Origin: an uncultured Ruminococcus sp.
GTDB taxonomy: Bacteria; Bacillota; Clostridia; Oscillospirales; Ruminococcaceae
Direction: 5' to 3'
Length of the DNA: 7,020 nt
Assembly (NCBI GenBank): GCA_902783235.1
Contig: CACZQG010000084.1
Coordinates: 1 to 7,020 of the forward strand
Made by a program: the position numbers and the translations under genes. The notes under the pieces were generated by a model, which saw only the letters and a list, made by a program, of their open reading frames with translations, did not search any database and had not been told where the DNA came from. Every line of letters starts with the position of its first letter. Position 1 is the stretch's first letter. Below are positions 6,628-7,020 of the stretch, piece by piece.

Positions 6628-6790
6628 CATTTGCATATTTTTCTAAAACGTTTAAGTAAATTTATTGTCAGCTTTATACAGTGACATATGTCCAATTTCG
6701 GGTAAAATGCTGTTTAGCCTGTTACTACACTATTAGGGGAATAAACGTTTTTTTGTACTTGATTCCGTGGTGCATTTTTTTATTTTAGTT
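6628..6790. other. Upstream intergenic DNA without a gene
   Basis: This AT-rich stretch lies upstream of the 1088-aa promoter. All reading frames are broken by stops. It contains the palindromes AAACGTTT at 6646-6653 and again at 6743-6750, and GACATATGTC at 6683-6692. T-runs on the plus strand (for example 6748-6754 and 6775-6781) are not preceded by a stable GC stem, so I call no terminator. Together with the tandem duplication that follows, the gene-free stretch reaches about 6891. Confidence 0.6.
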
Positions 6791-6910
6791 TAAGATTCGG
6801 GATTTGTTTTTTTACTTGCTTACGGATTGTTTTTTATTAATTTGATATTTTCTGTTTTGGAATTTGTCTTTTTACTTGCTTACGGATGGTTCTATATTTT
6901 TATTAGTTCA
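6791..6910. repeat. Tandem duplication with a 60-bp period
   Basis: TTTACTTGCTTACGGAT occurs at 6811-6827 and, identically, at 6871-6887, exactly 60 bp apart. Similarity extends on both sides: GGGATTTGTTTT against TGGAATTTGTCT before it and the TATTA-containing stretches after it. The outer parts have diverged, so the duplication is not recent. The second copy slightly overlaps the possible end of a partial gene at 6892. No function is evident. Confidence 0.75.
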
Positions 6911-7020
6911 TGTTTCAGCATTTCTTTGTTATTTGCCAGTGTTTCACCAAATCTTTGACGACAGTTTTTCATCAAATCTTTGATTTGACTTGAAAAACAA
7001 GTACGTTTAGGTATTTGGAT
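6892..7020 (-). CDS. Possible C-terminal end of a gene running in from the right edge
   Basis: On the minus strand, one frame is open from the window edge for 42 codons to a TAG at 6892-6894. The peptide end reads CRQRFGETLANNKEMLKHEL, then IKI, which has plausible protein composition. Against this, the DNA is AT-rich and repetitive, and a 25-bp-spaced direct repeat (6943-6958 and 6968-6983) is out of phase with the codons. No terminator follows and there is no recognisable domain. It could be a real gene end, a decayed gene fragment or chance. If real, it is on the same strand as the 1088-aa gene and lies about 334 bp upstream of it. Confidence 0.25.
   Translation of the reverse strand: MQIPKRTCFSSQIKDLMKNCRQRFGETLANNKEMLKHELIKI
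6943..7002. repeat. Short direct repeat with two small hairpins
   Basis: TTCACCAAATCTTTGA (6943-6958) recurs as TTCATCAAATCTTTGA (6968-6983), 25 bp apart with one mismatch. The second copy is part of a hairpin TCAAATC-TTT-GATTTGA (6972-6988). Directly next to it is a second hairpin ACTTG-AAAAA-CAAGT (6988-7002). The repeat spacing is not a multiple of three, so it does not encode a protein repeat in one frame. Confidence 0.6.

Noticed and set aside
6559..6636. Longer N terminus for the large protein starting at 6636 or 6630
   Set aside because: These codons lie upstream of the predicted transcription start near 6592 and lack a ribosome site, while 6558 has an ideal one.
6643..6656. Catabolite-repression (cre) site around AAACGTTT
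   Set aside because: The flanking TG and CA positions of the cre consensus do not match, so it is only noted as a palindrome.
6910..6993. Small plus-strand ORF of 27 codons (MFQHFFVICQCF...)
   Set aside because: It has no ribosome site, lies over repeats and is antisense to another weak open frame; no support beyond an ATG and a stop.

Overview
The window looks like a piece of chromosome from a gut or rumen Firmicute of the Ruminococcus type (order Oscillospirales). This is inferred from moderate GC in the genes, Gram-positive style AGGAGG ribosome sites, consensus sigma-A promoters, a Gram-positive lipoprotein signal, and intergenic islands full of ATTACGM heptamers and small GC-rich hairpins of a kind I associate with Ruminococcus genomes. 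No database was consulted, so the genus is a guess. All convincing genes lie on the minus strand.

Layout from left to right. Positions 1-371 are a gene-free repeat island: a 72-bp tandem repeat (about 13-247), then a dispersed repeat made of a 34-bp core plus an ATTACGM heptamer array (256-326). Positions 372-2839 hold a compact three-gene ABC importer operon of the NitT/TauT/SsuABC class. It is transcribed leftward as substrate-binding lipoprotein, permease and ATPase, from one perfect TTGACA-17-TATAAT promoter at 2894-2922. Positions 2923-3291 are a second repeat island: an AT-rich inverted-repeat element (2970-3092), a GC-rich mini-hairpin, an AT-only heptamer array and a second copy of the dispersed repeat in the same orientation (3160-3254). 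Positions 3292-6558 encode one very large soluble protein (1088 aa) of no family I recognise, driven by its own perfect sigma-A promoter (6599-6627) and a strong ribosome site. Positions 6628-7020 are AT-rich and repetitive, with a roughly 60-bp tandem duplication, a 25-bp-spaced direct repeat, and perhaps the last 42 codons of another minus-strand gene entering from the right edge.

How the parts work together. The three transporter genes form one functional unit: the lipoprotein captures a small anionic or otherwise polar solute outside the membrane, the permease carries it through, and the ATPase powers the step. The substrate cannot be fixed from sequence. The 1088-aa protein has its own promoter and lies beyond a repeat island, so nothing ties it to the transporter. 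The transporter operon sits between two direct copies of the same dispersed repeat, so it could in principle be lost or duplicated by recombination. The large orphan protein is the item most likely to be undescribed. I found no CRISPR array, RNA gene, recognisable transposase or convincing intrinsic terminator.
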